Position numbers and translations under genes: made by a program. From positions 175,242 to 239,241 of the forward strand of contig NZ_CVRP01000013.1 in assembly GCF_001261735.1 (NCBI RefSeq): DNA of 64,000 nt. The letters run 5' to 3'. The notes below the pieces were generated by a model that was given only the letters and a program-made list of their open reading frames with translations, was not told where the DNA came from and did no database searches. Numbering within the stretch: position 1 is the stretch's first letter; each line of letters opens with the position of its first letter. Source of the stretch: Dysgonomonas sp. BGC7. Its GTDB lineage: Bacteria; Bacteroidota; Bacteroidia; Bacteroidales; Dysgonomonadaceae. Of the stretch, positions 9,719 to 18,986 are shown in pieces.

Positions 9719-10795
9719 ATGAATATGAAAAAGATATTTTTTATTTCAATCACACTACTATTGGCTGTATTAGCCTCCTGCACAGGGAAAAAGAATGAAG
9801 AAGAAACAAAAGGGCCAGTCATTATAGCATATTTAACTGGTCATAATGGAGCAATAGATATTACCCGAATTGCAGCAAATAAGGTAACATTTATAAATTA
9901 TGTTTCTGCTAAAATAGAAGCAGATAAAGCTACTTTAGCAAATAAGGCGGTAGATAGTGAAAATATAAAAGCACTGACAGGTCTAAAAGAACAAAACCCG
10001 AATCTAAAAATTCTCATTTCTATCGGGAATTCTCCTCTTGAGCAGAAAGAACCAGCAATCGCACTAACAGCAGAAGGTCAGCAAACTTTTGTGAAATCGA
10101 CTGTAGAAATCCTAAAAAGATATGATTTGGACGGAATAGACATAGACGGACAATATTCTTCGACATACGCAGCAATTAGAGCAGAATTGGATGCTTTAGA
10201 AAAAGAAGCAGATAGAAAATACTTATTGACAGCTAGTGTAGAAGGACGGGAAGAGCTTATTGCCAACACAGATATTGCAAAAGCACAGGAATATCTTAAC
10301 TATGTGAATGTAAGAACATATGACTTTCAGTCAGGTGACAAAGCTGCGCATCACACCAATCTTAGCCCGGCCGATAAATACAGCCCTTCGGAAAGTGTAA
10401 GCAAATCTATTCAAGCGTATATAGAAGCAGGCGTTCCTGCCGGAAAACTAACTCTGTCGGTTGCATCTTACGGACGTTTCTATGAATTGAAGAAAGGTTG
10501 GGACAAAGGGCTTGGAGATGCTCTTGCCAAACAACTAGAGGTAAAAGACTACTCCACAATAAAAGATAGTTTGGTAAACAAACTCGAATATTACAGATAT
10601 TGGGACGATGCAGCTCAGGCTCCTTACCTCTTTAACTTCTATAAAGGTATCTTCGTTACCTATGATGATGAAGAGTCGGCTAAAGCAAAAAGCCTGTATG
10701 CTCTGACAAACGAACTGGGAGGAATTGCCCTTTGGGACTACAATTCCGATTCAAAAGGCTTTCTTCTGAATGCAATCAACCAGACATTGAAATAA
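9719..10795 (+). CDS. GH18-like (chitinase/ENGase fold) lipoprotein, catalytic Glu replaced
   Basis: A 358-residue lipoprotein (lipobox LAVLASC, Cys about residue 20). The TIM-barrel signals of glycoside hydrolase family 18 are visible: PNLKILISIGN (strand 3), YDLDGIDID (strand 4, about residues 135-144) and GGIALWDYNSDSKG near the C-terminus. In active GH18 enzymes strand 4 reads DGxDxDxE, the last Glu being the acid/base. Here the position holds Gln (DGIDIDGQ), so the protein is probably not a normal hydrolase and may bind glycan. It follows the metalloprotease gene by 1 base. A second ATG 6 bases downstream is an equally good start. Confidence 0.78.
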   Translation: MNMKKIFFISITLLLAVLASCTGKKNEEETKGPVIIAYLTGHNGAIDITRIAANKVTFINYVSAKIEADKATLANKAVDSENIKALTGLKEQNPNLKILISIGNSPLEQKEPAIALTAEGQQTFVKSTVEILKRYDLDGIDIDGQYSSTYAAIRAELDALEKEADRKYLLTASVEGREELIANTDIAKAQEYLNYVNVRTYDFQSGDKAAHHTNLSPADKYSPSESVSKSIQAYIEAGVPAGKLTLSVASYGRFYELKKGWDKGLGDALAKQLEVKDYSTIKDSLVNKLEYYRYWDDAAQAPYLFNFYKGIFVTYDDEESAKAKSLYALTNELGGIALWDYNSDSKGFLLNAINQTLK

Positions 10796-10872
10796 TAAAA
10801 TTTAACAGATGCCGTTCTTCTTATTGCACATCTGTTTGTACTTTTGAATACAAGCTAAGGTGCAAAAAGTAT

Positions 10873-10910
10873 AAAAGCCACTTTAGATAAAGTTAAAGTG
10901 GCTTTTCTTT
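10873..10910 (+). terminator. Strong intrinsic terminator after the metalloprotease-GH18 operon
   Basis: Stem aaaagccacttta / taaagtggctttt with a short loop, followed by a T-rich stretch. A weaker hairpin (acagatg ... catctgt) lies just before it at about 10806-10834. Confidence 0.85.
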
Positions 10911-10931
10911 ACTCAATTATTAACAGTAAAC

Positions 10932-12476
10932 ATGAAGAAAAAACGGATACTCTGGGCTGACGACGAAATAGACATACTACGGGCTCATATTCTTTTCCTC
11001 CAAGAGAAGGGTTATGAGGTTACACCTGTCAATAGTGGTCAAGATGCCATAGAGAGTTTTGTAGAACAACCGTTCGACATCGTATTTCTCGATGAGCATA
11101 TGCCCGGACTATCAGGGATAGAAACCCTTAGCCGATTGAAAGAGTTGAATGCAAATACTCCTGTCATCATGATTACCAAGAGCGAAGATGAAGGAATAAT
11201 GACTCATGCCATAGGTAAAAAAATTGCCGACTATCTTATAAAGCCTGTCAATCCGAATCAGATATTGCTGGCTTTAAAGAAAAACCTACACAAAGACGAT
11301 ATTGTCTCCGAAATCACACTGGAAGGCTATCGGGAAGAATTCAGCAAAATAAGTACACAAATAGGAGACCAACTCGATTATGAAGGTTGGATTGATATAT
11401 ATAAAAAGCTTATATACTGGGAAACAGAACTTACAACAACTGACAGCCCCCTGCTGGAGTTGCTTCTCTCCCAAAAGAGCGAGGCGAATAATGCTTTTTG
11501 CAAATTCGTGAAGAAAAACTATGAAGAATGGATACAGTCTTCTGAAAACAGACCGTTGATAAGTCCTGATATTCTACCGAAGAAAATATTTCCGATGCTC
11601 GATGAGGGAGAAAAAATCTTTTTCATTCTTATCGACAATTTTCGGCTCGACCAATGGTGGGAGATAAAAGACCTGTTGACCAACGAATTTACTATCAACG
11701 AAAGCGAATTCCTGAGCATATTACCTACTGCAACCCAGTATGCGCGCAATGCAATATTCTCAGGTTTGATGCCATCGCAAATAGCCAAGATGTATCCCGA
11801 CTTATGGATCGGGGAAGAAGAGGAAGAAAGTAAAAACAGTAATGAAGAAGCACTTCTGCAAACTCAAATAGACCGTTATCGGAAAAAGTACACATTCTCA
11901 TATCATAAACTTCTTACATCATCTTCGGGCGAAAAGCTTATACAAAACATGAACACAATGAGTAATAAACAATTAAATGTCATTGTAATCAATTTTGTAG
12001 ATATGCTTTCCCATGCGCGCACCGAATCGAAGATGATACGAGAACTTGCTTCTGACGAAGCAGCATATCGCTCCCTCACCCGCTCGTGGTTCAAGCACTC
12101 GAGCACAATGGAGATACTACGCAAGGCAAAGAGTATGGGCTACAAAATAGTTCTCACCACCGATCATGGCACGGTACGGGTAAAAAATCCATTAAAAATA
12201 ATCGCAGACAAGTCGGTCAACTCCAATATCCGCTATAAGCTGGGGCGCAATATTGAATATGACCGAAAAAAAGTATATGACATACATTCTCCCGAGAAGG
12301 TAGGGCTACCTGCTCCTAATTTGAGTACAAAATATATATTTGCTACAGGAAATGACTTTTTCGCCTACCCTAACAACTACAATTATTATGTATCTTATTA
12401 TGCCGACACATTTCAGCATGGAGGTATATCTCTCGAAGAAATGATAGTCCCTCTTATTACTCTCACAGGTAAGTAA
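10932..12476 (+). CDS. porX: PorX: response regulator with PglZ/alkaline-phosphatase-like effector domain
   Basis: A 514-residue cytoplasmic regulator. Residues 1-125 form a receiver domain (WADDEID acidic pocket, phospho-acceptor Asp about 54 in FLDEHMPG, Lys in IKPVNP). The remainder is an alkaline-phosphatase-like PglZ domain with IDNFRLDQWW (metal-binding Asp, about residue 238) and TTDHGTVRV (about 410). This architecture and length match PorX, which with the PorY kinase controls type IX secretion genes in Porphyromonas and relatives and has nucleotide phosphodiesterase activity. No other type IX gene is recognisable in the window. Confidence 0.93.
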   Translation: MKKKRILWADDEIDILRAHILFLQEKGYEVTPVNSGQDAIESFVEQPFDIVFLDEHMPGLSGIETLSRLKELNANTPVIMITKSEDEGIMTHAIGKKIADYLIKPVNPNQILLALKKNLHKDDIVSEITLEGYREEFSKISTQIGDQLDYEGWIDIYKKLIYWETELTTTDSPLLELLLSQKSEANNAFCKFVKKNYEEWIQSSENRPLISPDILPKKIFPMLDEGEKIFFILIDNFRLDQWWEIKDLLTNEFTINESEFLSILPTATQYARNAIFSGLMPSQIAKMYPDLWIGEEEEESKNSNEEALLQTQIDRYRKKYTFSYHKLLTSSSGEKLIQNMNTMSNKQLNVIVINFVDMLSHARTESKMIRELASDEAAYRSLTRSWFKHSSTMEILRKAKSMGYKIVLTTDHGTVRVKNPLKIIADKSVNSNIRYKLGRNIEYDRKKVYDIHSPEKVGLPAPNLSTKYIFATGNDFFAYPNNYNYYVSYYADTFQHGGISLEEMIVPLITLTGK

Positions 12477-12531
12477 AGTAAGAGATAATGCATGCAATAG
12501 AACAATATTCGCATGATTACAATTTCTAATA

Positions 12532-12562
12532 TTTGACAGTAGTAGAAAATATATTATATTTG
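12532..12562 (+). promoter_or_regulatory. Bacteroides-type sigma promoter
   Basis: TTTG at 12532-12535 and TATATTTG at 12555-12562 are separated by 19 bases, a perfect match to the Bacteroidetes -33/-7 consensus. The expected start site is near 12569, which rules out the upstream TTG at 12573 as a sensible start of the following gene and supports ATG 12609. Confidence 0.75.
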
Positions 12563-12608
12563 TTCTTAACGCTTGAGAATATCCCTAATCAACCTTAATT
12601 ATTATATT

Positions 12609-13508
12609 ATGAAAATAAGACTATTACTATTTATTTTCTCCTTCGTTTTATTATCACATTCTTTATACAGCCAACAACATACCAGAGGCGTTCTTTTTAC
12701 GAGTGAAAGGAACAATAAAGGAGAAATTATTATTGTTGCCGAGAACAGGGACTTCTGCGATTACTTTGTAAAAATTGAGTTTAGAGATCTTATGGATTAT
12801 ACTGTAAGAGGAAATATTACCAAAGGAGAAACTGTGAGCAGAGGAAAAAAGATCATAGCTACTTTAACTAAAAGCAATCCAAACTCGCGAAGCACATATA
12901 ACTATTCTACCCGTATATATAAAGGAAGCCTGGATAGTAAAGTCAATCCCGATTTTATCTACACTCTGCCGGTGAAGGATGGAGATAGTATTCAGTCCTT
13001 GCCGGCAAAAGGTTCCAGATTCACGACTATTTTCAATTTGGAACAAGCAGGCGATACAATCTACGCCTGTAGGGGTGGACAGGTTTGCGACAAAGATTTA
13101 ACAGATACTGAAACTCGGAGCGCATCTCAGAAAAATAGCATAACGATCTACCATAATGATGGCTCTCTGGGAGAATACACCAATTACTCGAAAGAATTGG
13201 TATCTGTAGGAGATAATGTAAAAATGGGACAACCGATTGCTATTGTAAAGCCAAATGAAAAAGGACAGAAAAGAGTACGATTCTCTGTTTATTTTCTGGA
13301 TAAAAACAGAGTAGAAAACAATGAAACAGGTCTTAAGCATAGCAGTCTTGTTCCTATTTTTCATTCTGCCAACAATGGAGATGGAAAATTGGAAAATAAA
13401 ACAACATATATTGCTCAGATAACCGAAGAGCTGCTGATGCAAGACATGAGTAAAAAAGAGCTAAAGAAGTACCTAAAGAACAAGGAAAAAGAAGCTGATA
13501 AAAAATGA
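12609..13508 (+). CDS. M23-like (lysostaphin-fold) periplasmic protein lacking zinc ligands
   Basis: A 299-residue protein with a signal peptide (ending LYSQQ). The segment GDTIYACRGGQV ... ITIYHNDGSLGEYTNYSKE ... VSVGDNVKMGQPIAIVKP ... RVRFSVYF (about residues 145-240) follows the beta-sheet pattern of M23 peptidases. However, the His/Asp zinc ligands after the first strand and the HxH before the last strand are missing. Such degenerate M23 domains usually act as activators or binders. The C-terminal 40 residues are a highly charged Lys/Glu helix. It overlaps the next gene by 4 bases (ATGA) and is probably translationally coupled to it. Confidence 0.7.
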   Translation: MKIRLLLFIFSFVLLSHSLYSQQHTRGVLFTSERNNKGEIIIVAENRDFCDYFVKIEFRDLMDYTVRGNITKGETVSRGKKIIATLTKSNPNSRSTYNYSTRIYKGSLDSKVNPDFIYTLPVKDGDSIQSLPAKGSRFTTIFNLEQAGDTIYACRGGQVCDKDLTDTETRSASQKNSITIYHNDGSLGEYTNYSKELVSVGDNVKMGQPIAIVKPNEKGQKRVRFSVYFLDKNRVENNETGLKHSSLVPIFHSANNGDGKLENKTTYIAQITEELLMQDMSKKELKKYLKNKEKEADKK

Positions 13509-14272
13509 GAAAACTAACCTATACTTTTCTCCTCTATTGTTTATGTGTCAGTCTTTATGCACAATACAGCATTCAGGACACAGACGGCGTATTAAATAAG
13601 AAAGAGGCTGCATCCTTAGAGCAAATAATTGCATATCAACTCGAATTTTACAATAAGGTATTGCCGGAAAGTAGTATCAAACCCACAGACGTAAGATTAA
13701 ATATCTACTCAAATTACAGTGCATACCTAATGTATCAGAAAGAGCAGATGAAAACAACGCTGCACAGGTCTATGGGCTTTTATTCGAGCAAAAATAAAGA
13801 AGCAGTTGTTTGTAAAGACAAACATGAAAAAGAATTTCTATCTACCTGCTATCATGAATTAAGCCATTTTTTTGTCAATACATATTTCGGTTCTGTCCCT
13901 ATATGGCTTAATGAAGGGATTGCTGTATACTTCGGGAACATGAAACCGGGCAAGTCCGTTAACCATCAAGTGGTGAAGACATATATTCTTCGTGTAAAAA
14001 CAATGATAGATCTCCGGGATATAGATTTAAACGATTTCTTATCATGGAATAGGAATAAGTTCTATGAAAGGTCTTTCTCCCACGAAAGTTATGGCTACGC
14101 ATTGGGCTATAGCATTGTTCAGTATCTTATGCAAAAAGACGAAAAAAGTGTTGTCTCTTTGATAAGAGAGATAAAGAATGGTAAAGACAGTAAAGAAGCT
14201 ATAGACATCGTCTACGAGGGAGGTTTTTCTTCTTTCGAGAAAGACTTCATGGAATATATCAACAAGTATTAG
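13505..14272 (+). CDS. Gluzincin-like (DUF1570/peptidase-MA type) secreted protease
   Basis: A 255-residue protein with a signal peptide (LYAQYS). It carries HELSH (HExxH, about residue 118) and, about 20 residues later, WLNEGIAVYFG, whose Glu would be the third zinc ligand. This is the arrangement of peptidase MA / DUF1570 gluzincins. The spacing and the preceding KEFLSTCYHE fit that fold. The stop-start overlap with the degenerate M23 gene suggests one operon and possibly one envelope function. Substrate unknown. Confidence 0.75.
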   Translation: MRKLTYTFLLYCLCVSLYAQYSIQDTDGVLNKKEAASLEQIIAYQLEFYNKVLPESSIKPTDVRLNIYSNYSAYLMYQKEQMKTTLHRSMGFYSSKNKEAVVCKDKHEKEFLSTCYHELSHFFVNTYFGSVPIWLNEGIAVYFGNMKPGKSVNHQVVKTYILRVKTMIDLRDIDLNDFLSWNRNKFYERSFSHESYGYALGYSIVQYLMQKDEKSVVSLIREIKNGKDSKEAIDIVYEGGFSSFEKDFMEYINKY

Positions 14273-14314
14273 TATATAGCCGACTATAGTGAAAGAATAA
14301 AATCGTTACGAATA

Positions 14315-14950
14315 TTATTTAAAAGAGATCTTATCCCAGTTTAAAATGATTGGTTCATCTATAAGATATGGCTCTATCTTCTTATAATCTTCTTCTGACA
14401 GATAGCCCTTAATTTCGGACTTTGCTGTTAACGTCGTATTATCGGCAGACATAGATAATTTTATTGCTGTCATATCCAATGCTGCATAGGCATTACCGAA
14501 AGATTGGCTATTGCGGTCTACATCCGTTTTTATAAAAGAATCCTTTGTTATTACAGGCAATAAGTCTTTTTGATTTATAGGTAGCCACTTGGTAGTATAG
14601 AATTGCACCTGACTATCGCATATTCCACCACAAACAGTCTTAACCACACATACTATCTTCGAATCGTTGATAAGAGGCAGCATCTTTATCTGGGTTATTC
14701 CTGCATCGGAAGTCTGGAGAGAGATATAGTCAGCCGAAATAGCCAACCGCTTTATGCTACCATAAGTTCCTCTTTCGATAGGAAGTTTAGCTGTATCTTC
14801 GGGATTAGCAATAAGCATATCTTTCATTCCGGCATCCAGACCGAAAACAATATTATCAGGCATAGAAGATATCAAGTCGTTCAAGTTTTGTCCCGATATT
14901 GAAGTTAAACCAACGATTGATATAAATAATATGAGTATTACTCTTTTCAT
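14315..14950 (-). CDS. DUF3256 family protein
   Basis: A 211-residue exported protein with a signal peptide (SISGQ). LNDLISSMPDNIVFGLD, the CGGICDSQVQFYTTKW segment and the terminal EPIILNWDKISFK agree with the DUF3256 family of Bacteroidales, whose function is unknown. It is the last gene of the minus-strand run truA-nhaA-EamA-DUF3256, 12 bases after the EamA gene. It may be a small periplasmic or outer-membrane-associated protein. Confidence 0.75.
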   Translation of the reverse strand: MKRVILILFISIVGLTSISGQNLNDLISSMPDNIVFGLDAGMKDMLIANPEDTAKLPIERGTYGSIKRLAISADYISLQTSDAGITQIKMLPLINDSKIVCVVKTVCGGICDSQVQFYTTKWLPINQKDLLPVITKDSFIKTDVDRNSQSFGNAYAALDMTAIKLSMSADNTTLTAKSEIKGYLSEEDYKKIEPYLIDEPIILNWDKISFK

Positions 14951-14962
14951 TTTGTGTATTCT

Positions 14963-15862
14963 TTATTTTGTACCCAAATATAGGAAAAACATTGCTACTA
15001 TTATCAAAACGAGGTCGATCGCTTTCCCTTTTAAGTTTTTTTCATGGAAGAAAAGCACTCCTCCGGCAAACGAGACTAATACACTGCTGCGGCGCACCAT
15101 GGAGACAATAGAGATCATTGCGTCAGAATCGGTAAGCGCATAGAAATACACGAAATCGGCGATAGTAAGAAATACCGAGACCAAAACAATACTCCAGCGC
15201 CACGAGAACGGAGTATTCTTTTCCCGCTTAGGATACCAAAGAACAATCAACACAATAAGCATCAGCAGACATTGATACGTATTGAACCAAAATTGTACTG
15301 CTGTAGGACTAAACTGTTGCATCAGGAACTTATCGTAAAGTCCGCTTATAGCTCCTGCTATGGTAGCCAAAGCCATGAAAAATATCCATTTGTTTTTATG
15401 AAAGCTGATCCCTTCTTTCTTTCCCGAGAGGGACAACAGGAAGAACGAAATAATAGTGATAATAACCCCTATCCACTGATACAGATTCAATCGTTCGCCA
15501 AAAATAAACAAAGCTCCAAGGAGAGTAAGTACAGGGCGAGTAGCATTAATTGGCCCGGTAAGAGTAAGGGGTAGATGTTTGACAGCAAAATAACCAAATA
15601 TCCAAGAGGTAAGAACGATTACGGATTTTATGAAAATATATCCATGAGTCTCCCACGACACCGAAGGTACATAACCGAGAGTGCCTGCGAGAGTATCGGG
15701 AAAGAATTTAGAGACTATAACCAGAGGCAACAATAACAGAGAGCAAAACAAAGTATTGAAAAACAATACCGGTATTACAGCATTCTGGTGTACCGATTTT
15801 TTCTTACAAATATCATAGCATCCCAAAAAGAATGCTGATACAAAGGCTAGTGCTAACCACAT
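14963..15862 (-). CDS. EamA/DMT-family transporter
   Basis: A 299-residue inner-membrane protein with about ten hydrophobic segments in two homologous halves, the usual drug/metabolite transporter (EamA) layout. The RPVLTLLGALFIFGERLN and GGVLFFHEKNL segments correspond to the conserved fourth-to-fifth helix region of each EamA repeat. The substrate cannot be told. It lies between nhaA and the DUF3256 gene on the same strand. Confidence 0.85.
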   Translation of the reverse strand: MWLALAFVSAFFLGCYDICKKKSVHQNAVIPVLFFNTLFCSLLLLPLVIVSKFFPDTLAGTLGYVPSVSWETHGYIFIKSVIVLTSWIFGYFAVKHLPLTLTGPINATRPVLTLLGALFIFGERLNLYQWIGVIITIISFFLLSLSGKKEGISFHKNKWIFFMALATIAGAISGLYDKFLMQQFSPTAVQFWFNTYQCLLMLIVLIVLWYPKREKNTPFSWRWSIVLVSVFLTIADFVYFYALTDSDAMISIVSMVRRSSVLVSFAGGVLFFHEKNLKGKAIDLVLIIVAMFFLYLGTK

Positions 15863-15912
15863 TTATGATAAAGTTCTATTTTTGAAAACTAAAAAGGAGA
15901 AACAATAAATAT

Positions 15913-17079
15913 CTAACTTTTAGCTTTTTCTTTTAACACATAATTGAGCCATGTATATCCTATGATACCCGAAGCTAAAGATCCAAGCAGAATCATAAGT
16001 TTCGACTCGTTAATATAATGTAAATCGCCCTTAAAGGCCAATAACGTAATGAATATAGACATAGTAAAGCCTATTCCACCAAGCATACCTGCTCCCAGTA
16101 AGGCTTTCCATTTCACCCCGCGAGGCAATGAGCACCACCCCGACCTGACAGAGATAAAGCTGAAAAGTGTAATTCCGATAGGCTTACCAACGATCAGCCC
16201 CAGTAATATTCCCAAAGCAAAAGGCTCTCCTATCGACTGATCCCAACTGCCCTCTATTACCATCGCTGTATTCGCCAAAGCGAAAAGAGGCAATACCCCG
16301 AAAGCGACAGGATAATGTAGTGCTTTCTGCCAGCGGTTCGACATACTTTTTTCGTCTCCTTTGCGAAATGGGATAGTAATTGCCAGCAAAACGCCTGCTA
16401 TAGTAGCATGAACACCCGAGGTAAGCATAAAGTACCACATAAATATTCCGCTGACAATGTATATAAACATATTAGTCACTCCGAATTTCTTGTTAAGTAA
16501 CAGCAGCAAGACAAATATGCCTAAAGCCATAAGCAGATTGGCCCATGCGAGCGAAGTGGTATAGAAAATAGCAATAATTATAATTGCTCCTAAGTCATCT
16601 ATCACAGCCAAAGCAGTAAGGAATACCTTGAGAGAAACAGGAACTCGGCTGCCAAGCAAAGACAGAATACCTAAGGCGAATGCAATATCCGTAGCCATAG
16701 GAATACCAAAACCGGCATGAGTATCTGTCCCCCAATTTAATACCATATATATTCCGGCGGGAATGAGCATACCGCCCAGAGCACCTGAAATAGGTAACAT
16801 AGCACGTTTCACATTCGACAACTCTCCCTCATATATTTCCTGAATCAGTTCCAGTCCGACCAAAAGGAAGAATATAGCCATCAGCCCGTCATTGATCCAT
16901 TCGGCGATAGAATGACTACCCAAATGAAAATCCCATATTCCGAGGTAATGTTGGCCAATAGAAGAGTTCGCCAATAAAATTGATATAAGAGTGCAGATAA
17001 TAAGCGTAAGACCTCCAGACTTTTCGCTCTCCATAAAGCCTCTCAAAGTTCTTCCACTCAAAATATTATTTATTCTCAT
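15913..17079 (-). CDS. nhaA: Na+/H+ antiporter NhaA
   Basis: A 388-residue inner-membrane antiporter that exports Na+ in exchange for H+. The paired aspartates of the transport site are in ALAVIDDLGAI (about residues 160-170), and FLLVGLELIQEIYEGEL, GIPMATDIAFALG and GGIGFTMSIFITLLAF are family landmarks. The length is typical. It starts 2 bases downstream of truA and is probably cotranscribed with it. Confidence 0.95.
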   Translation of the reverse strand: MRINNILSGRTLRGFMESEKSGGLTLIICTLISILLANSSIGQHYLGIWDFHLGSHSIAEWINDGLMAIFFLLVGLELIQEIYEGELSNVKRAMLPISGALGGMLIPAGIYMVLNWGTDTHAGFGIPMATDIAFALGILSLLGSRVPVSLKVFLTALAVIDDLGAIIIIAIFYTTSLAWANLLMALGIFVLLLLLNKKFGVTNMFIYIVSGIFMWYFMLTSGVHATIAGVLLAITIPFRKGDEKSMSNRWQKALHYPVAFGVLPLFALANTAMVIEGSWDQSIGEPFALGILLGLIVGKPIGITLFSFISVRSGWCSLPRGVKWKALLGAGMLGGIGFTMSIFITLLAFKGDLHYINESKLMILLGSLASGIIGYTWLNYVLKEKAKS

Positions 17080-17081
17080 CT

Positions 17082-17831
17082 TTATCCCAAAATACTATTA
17101 TCATATTCTATATCTTCAAGAAAAAGAGCATGTCCCGGCACCGATGTTCCGGCAGCCCCTCTGTCTTTAGCCTCTATTATATGGCGCATACCATACACAT
17201 CAATCTTCCCCCGACCGGCCTCCAGCAATGTACCTACTACCGAACGAACCATATTACGCAGAAAACGGTTGGCTTTAATGGTGAATATATAGTCGCCGTC
17301 TTGCCTTTCCCATCGAGCCTGCATTATCGTACAATTATTAGTTTTCACATCAGTATGCAATTTACTGAAACTGGTAAAATCTTCGTACTCGAATAAAACA
17401 TCGGCACAACTTTGCATTGCATCCAAATCTAGATCCCCATACACCTTATATTTCAGATGATGAAGAAACGGATCTTTTCGGGTAGTAATATAATACCTGT
17501 ATAATCTTGATATAGCATCGAATCGGGCATGGGCTTGGGGATGCACTTCTAAGACTTTATGTATCGCTATATCCCGGGGTAACAGGCTATTCAGCTTTTT
17601 TGCCAACAGATCTAAGTCAAGATAATCCTTCTCATTATCGAAGTGCGCTACCATCTTTCGGGCATGTACACCGGCATCGGTACGGCCTGCCCCCACGATC
17701 GGAGTATGAACTCTGAGCAATGTAGCCAAAGCTGTTTCTATTGCTTCCTGAACAGACATTCCATTGGGTTGTATCTGCCATCCGCAGTATTTCTCTCCGT
17801 TATACGATAGATATATAAAGTAGCGTTTCAT
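17082..17831 (-). CDS. truA: tRNA pseudouridine(38-40) synthase TruA
   Basis: A 249-residue enzyme that converts U38-U40 in the anticodon stem of many tRNAs to pseudouridine. The catalytic Asp is in GAGRTDAGVHA (about residue 52). YNGEKYCGWQIQPNG near the start and FLRNMVRSVVGTLLEAGRG near the C-terminus are typical. It is the first gene of the minus-strand run. Confidence 0.96.
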   Translation of the reverse strand: MKRYFIYLSYNGEKYCGWQIQPNGMSVQEAIETALATLLRVHTPIVGAGRTDAGVHARKMVAHFDNEKDYLDLDLLAKKLNSLLPRDIAIHKVLEVHPQAHARFDAISRLYRYYITTRKDPFLHHLKYKVYGDLDLDAMQSCADVLFEYEDFTSFSKLHTDVKTNNCTIMQARWERQDGDYIFTIKANRFLRNMVRSVVGTLLEAGRGKIDVYGMRHIIEAKDRGAAGTSVPGHALFLEDIEYDNSILG

Positions 17832-17879
17832 CAGTCTAAATCAACACGTTTACAAATCGAACTACACGATAACCTATAA

Positions 17880-18548
17880 TTATCTTACTGTTATATGAAA
17901 GCAAGATTGTTTTCGTTCATGCTTGATATAACACCTATCCCGCTGACGTAGGTCGTGTAACACCTGCCCCAAAACAGCTTTCAGGCGTCCATCGTCTAAT
18001 GTGCGTGGATCGGTAGGATCCACCTTATCGAATCGTGTCCATGCAATATCGAAAGTTGTACCATAACGGTGTGCCGAATTGTCGCTGGCATTACGATTTC
18101 TGCGCGACAGGCCTTTTACATCGTCATCGGTGCGGGTTATACTGGTTATAATCGGCTTATATACAGCCATCTTTTTCCTTGTCAGCGAATCTCTGAAATT
18201 GAGACAGATATCTGAAAGAAGAGTAGCTGCTTTGGGAACCAAGAAAGGCATGGAATGAGTCAGCCGATCTACTTTATATATCTCAAGCTCGCTAGGAATC
18301 CGAACCAGCTTATCCTCATACAGAGCTGTATCGGCTCTTGTCTCAAGAGGACCTACACCATTTGCAGCAGCAGCTTCTATATGCAATTCGTGCATATCGT
18401 TAAATGTACTGTTGTAGTTGCCGCCAAAACGGGTATATTTCTTAGCTATAACATTCTCATTTACATCTCCGTCTTCAGTCTTTTTAACGTCAGAGCCGCA
18501 CCCCACAAGTGGAAGAATACTTAAAGCAAGTATCCATATATATTTCAT
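17880..18548 (-). CDS. DUF5715-type lipoprotein with peptidase M15-like metal site
   Basis: A 222-residue lipoprotein (LPLVGC lipobox, Cys about 17). Late in the chain SAHRYGTTFDIAW has the spacing of the M15 motif SxHxxGxxxD (about residues 163-174), and CFHITV at the C-terminus can give the last His ligand. M15 enzymes trim peptidoglycan peptides. The family resembles the DUF5715 proteins of Bacteroidetes. The predicted role, peptidoglycan peptidase or binding, is inferred from the motif only. Confidence 0.68.
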   Translation of the reverse strand: MKYIWILALSILPLVGCGSDVKKTEDGDVNENVIAKKYTRFGGNYNSTFNDMHELHIEAAAANGVGPLETRADTALYEDKLVRIPSELEIYKVDRLTHSMPFLVPKAATLLSDICLNFRDSLTRKKMAVYKPIITSITRTDDDVKGLSRRNRNASDNSAHRYGTTFDIAWTRFDKVDPTDPRTLDDGRLKAVLGQVLHDLRQRDRCYIKHERKQSCFHITVR

Positions 18549-18934
18549 ACAATCGCATTATTTACTTATACTACTACTGCCGAAAATATTTTATAGAGAA
18601 ATTCGGCATAATCCTAATTTTTCGGGAACAAAGGTACAAAATTTAAGGAGTTTCCAGTTATTTTCTTTATAGCATTAAACCTTAAGTCACACAAACATAA
18701 AAAATGAATATTTTGAATATAGAAGTAGAAAAATTATCTATGTATGAGTGAACAAGTAAACAGAAGTAGAAAATGCAATGACAACAAAAGGAAGAAAAAA
18801 CCGTACAAGTTTGTCAGGTTTTAGTTAAAATTATATTTTATAATAATCAAATAGTTATGAATTTCGGGAAGAAATCAAATTTTGAGTTATATCCTTAAAG
18901 TTACACTTTATAAACCGTAAAAAAAGCTGTTACT
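18549..18934. other. Intergenic region between divergent genes, no gene seen
   Basis: AT-rich stretch without a coding frame worth naming. It contains one copy (18810-18830) of a 21-base sequence repeated at 18935-18955, in the promoter of the next gene. Confidence 0.6.
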
Positions 18935-18967
18935 TTTGTCACCTTTTAGTTAAAAAGCCTACTTTTG
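18935..18967 (+). promoter_or_regulatory. Promoter of the RNA methyltransferase gene, with a repeated -33 segment
   Basis: TTTG at 18935-18938 and TACTTTTG at 18960-18967 with 21 bases between them match the Bacteroidetes consensus, and the start codon is 20 bases downstream. The -33 segment is part of a 21-base sequence (18935-18955) that recurs at 18810-18830 with only two differences (gg versus cc). Confidence 0.65.
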
Positions 18968-18986
18968 TATCAAACAAATATATCAT

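Noticed and set aside
12573..12608. Upstream TTG start for the M23-like gene
   Set aside because: It lies within a few bases of the predicted transcription start, and the downstream ATG begins a proper signal peptide.
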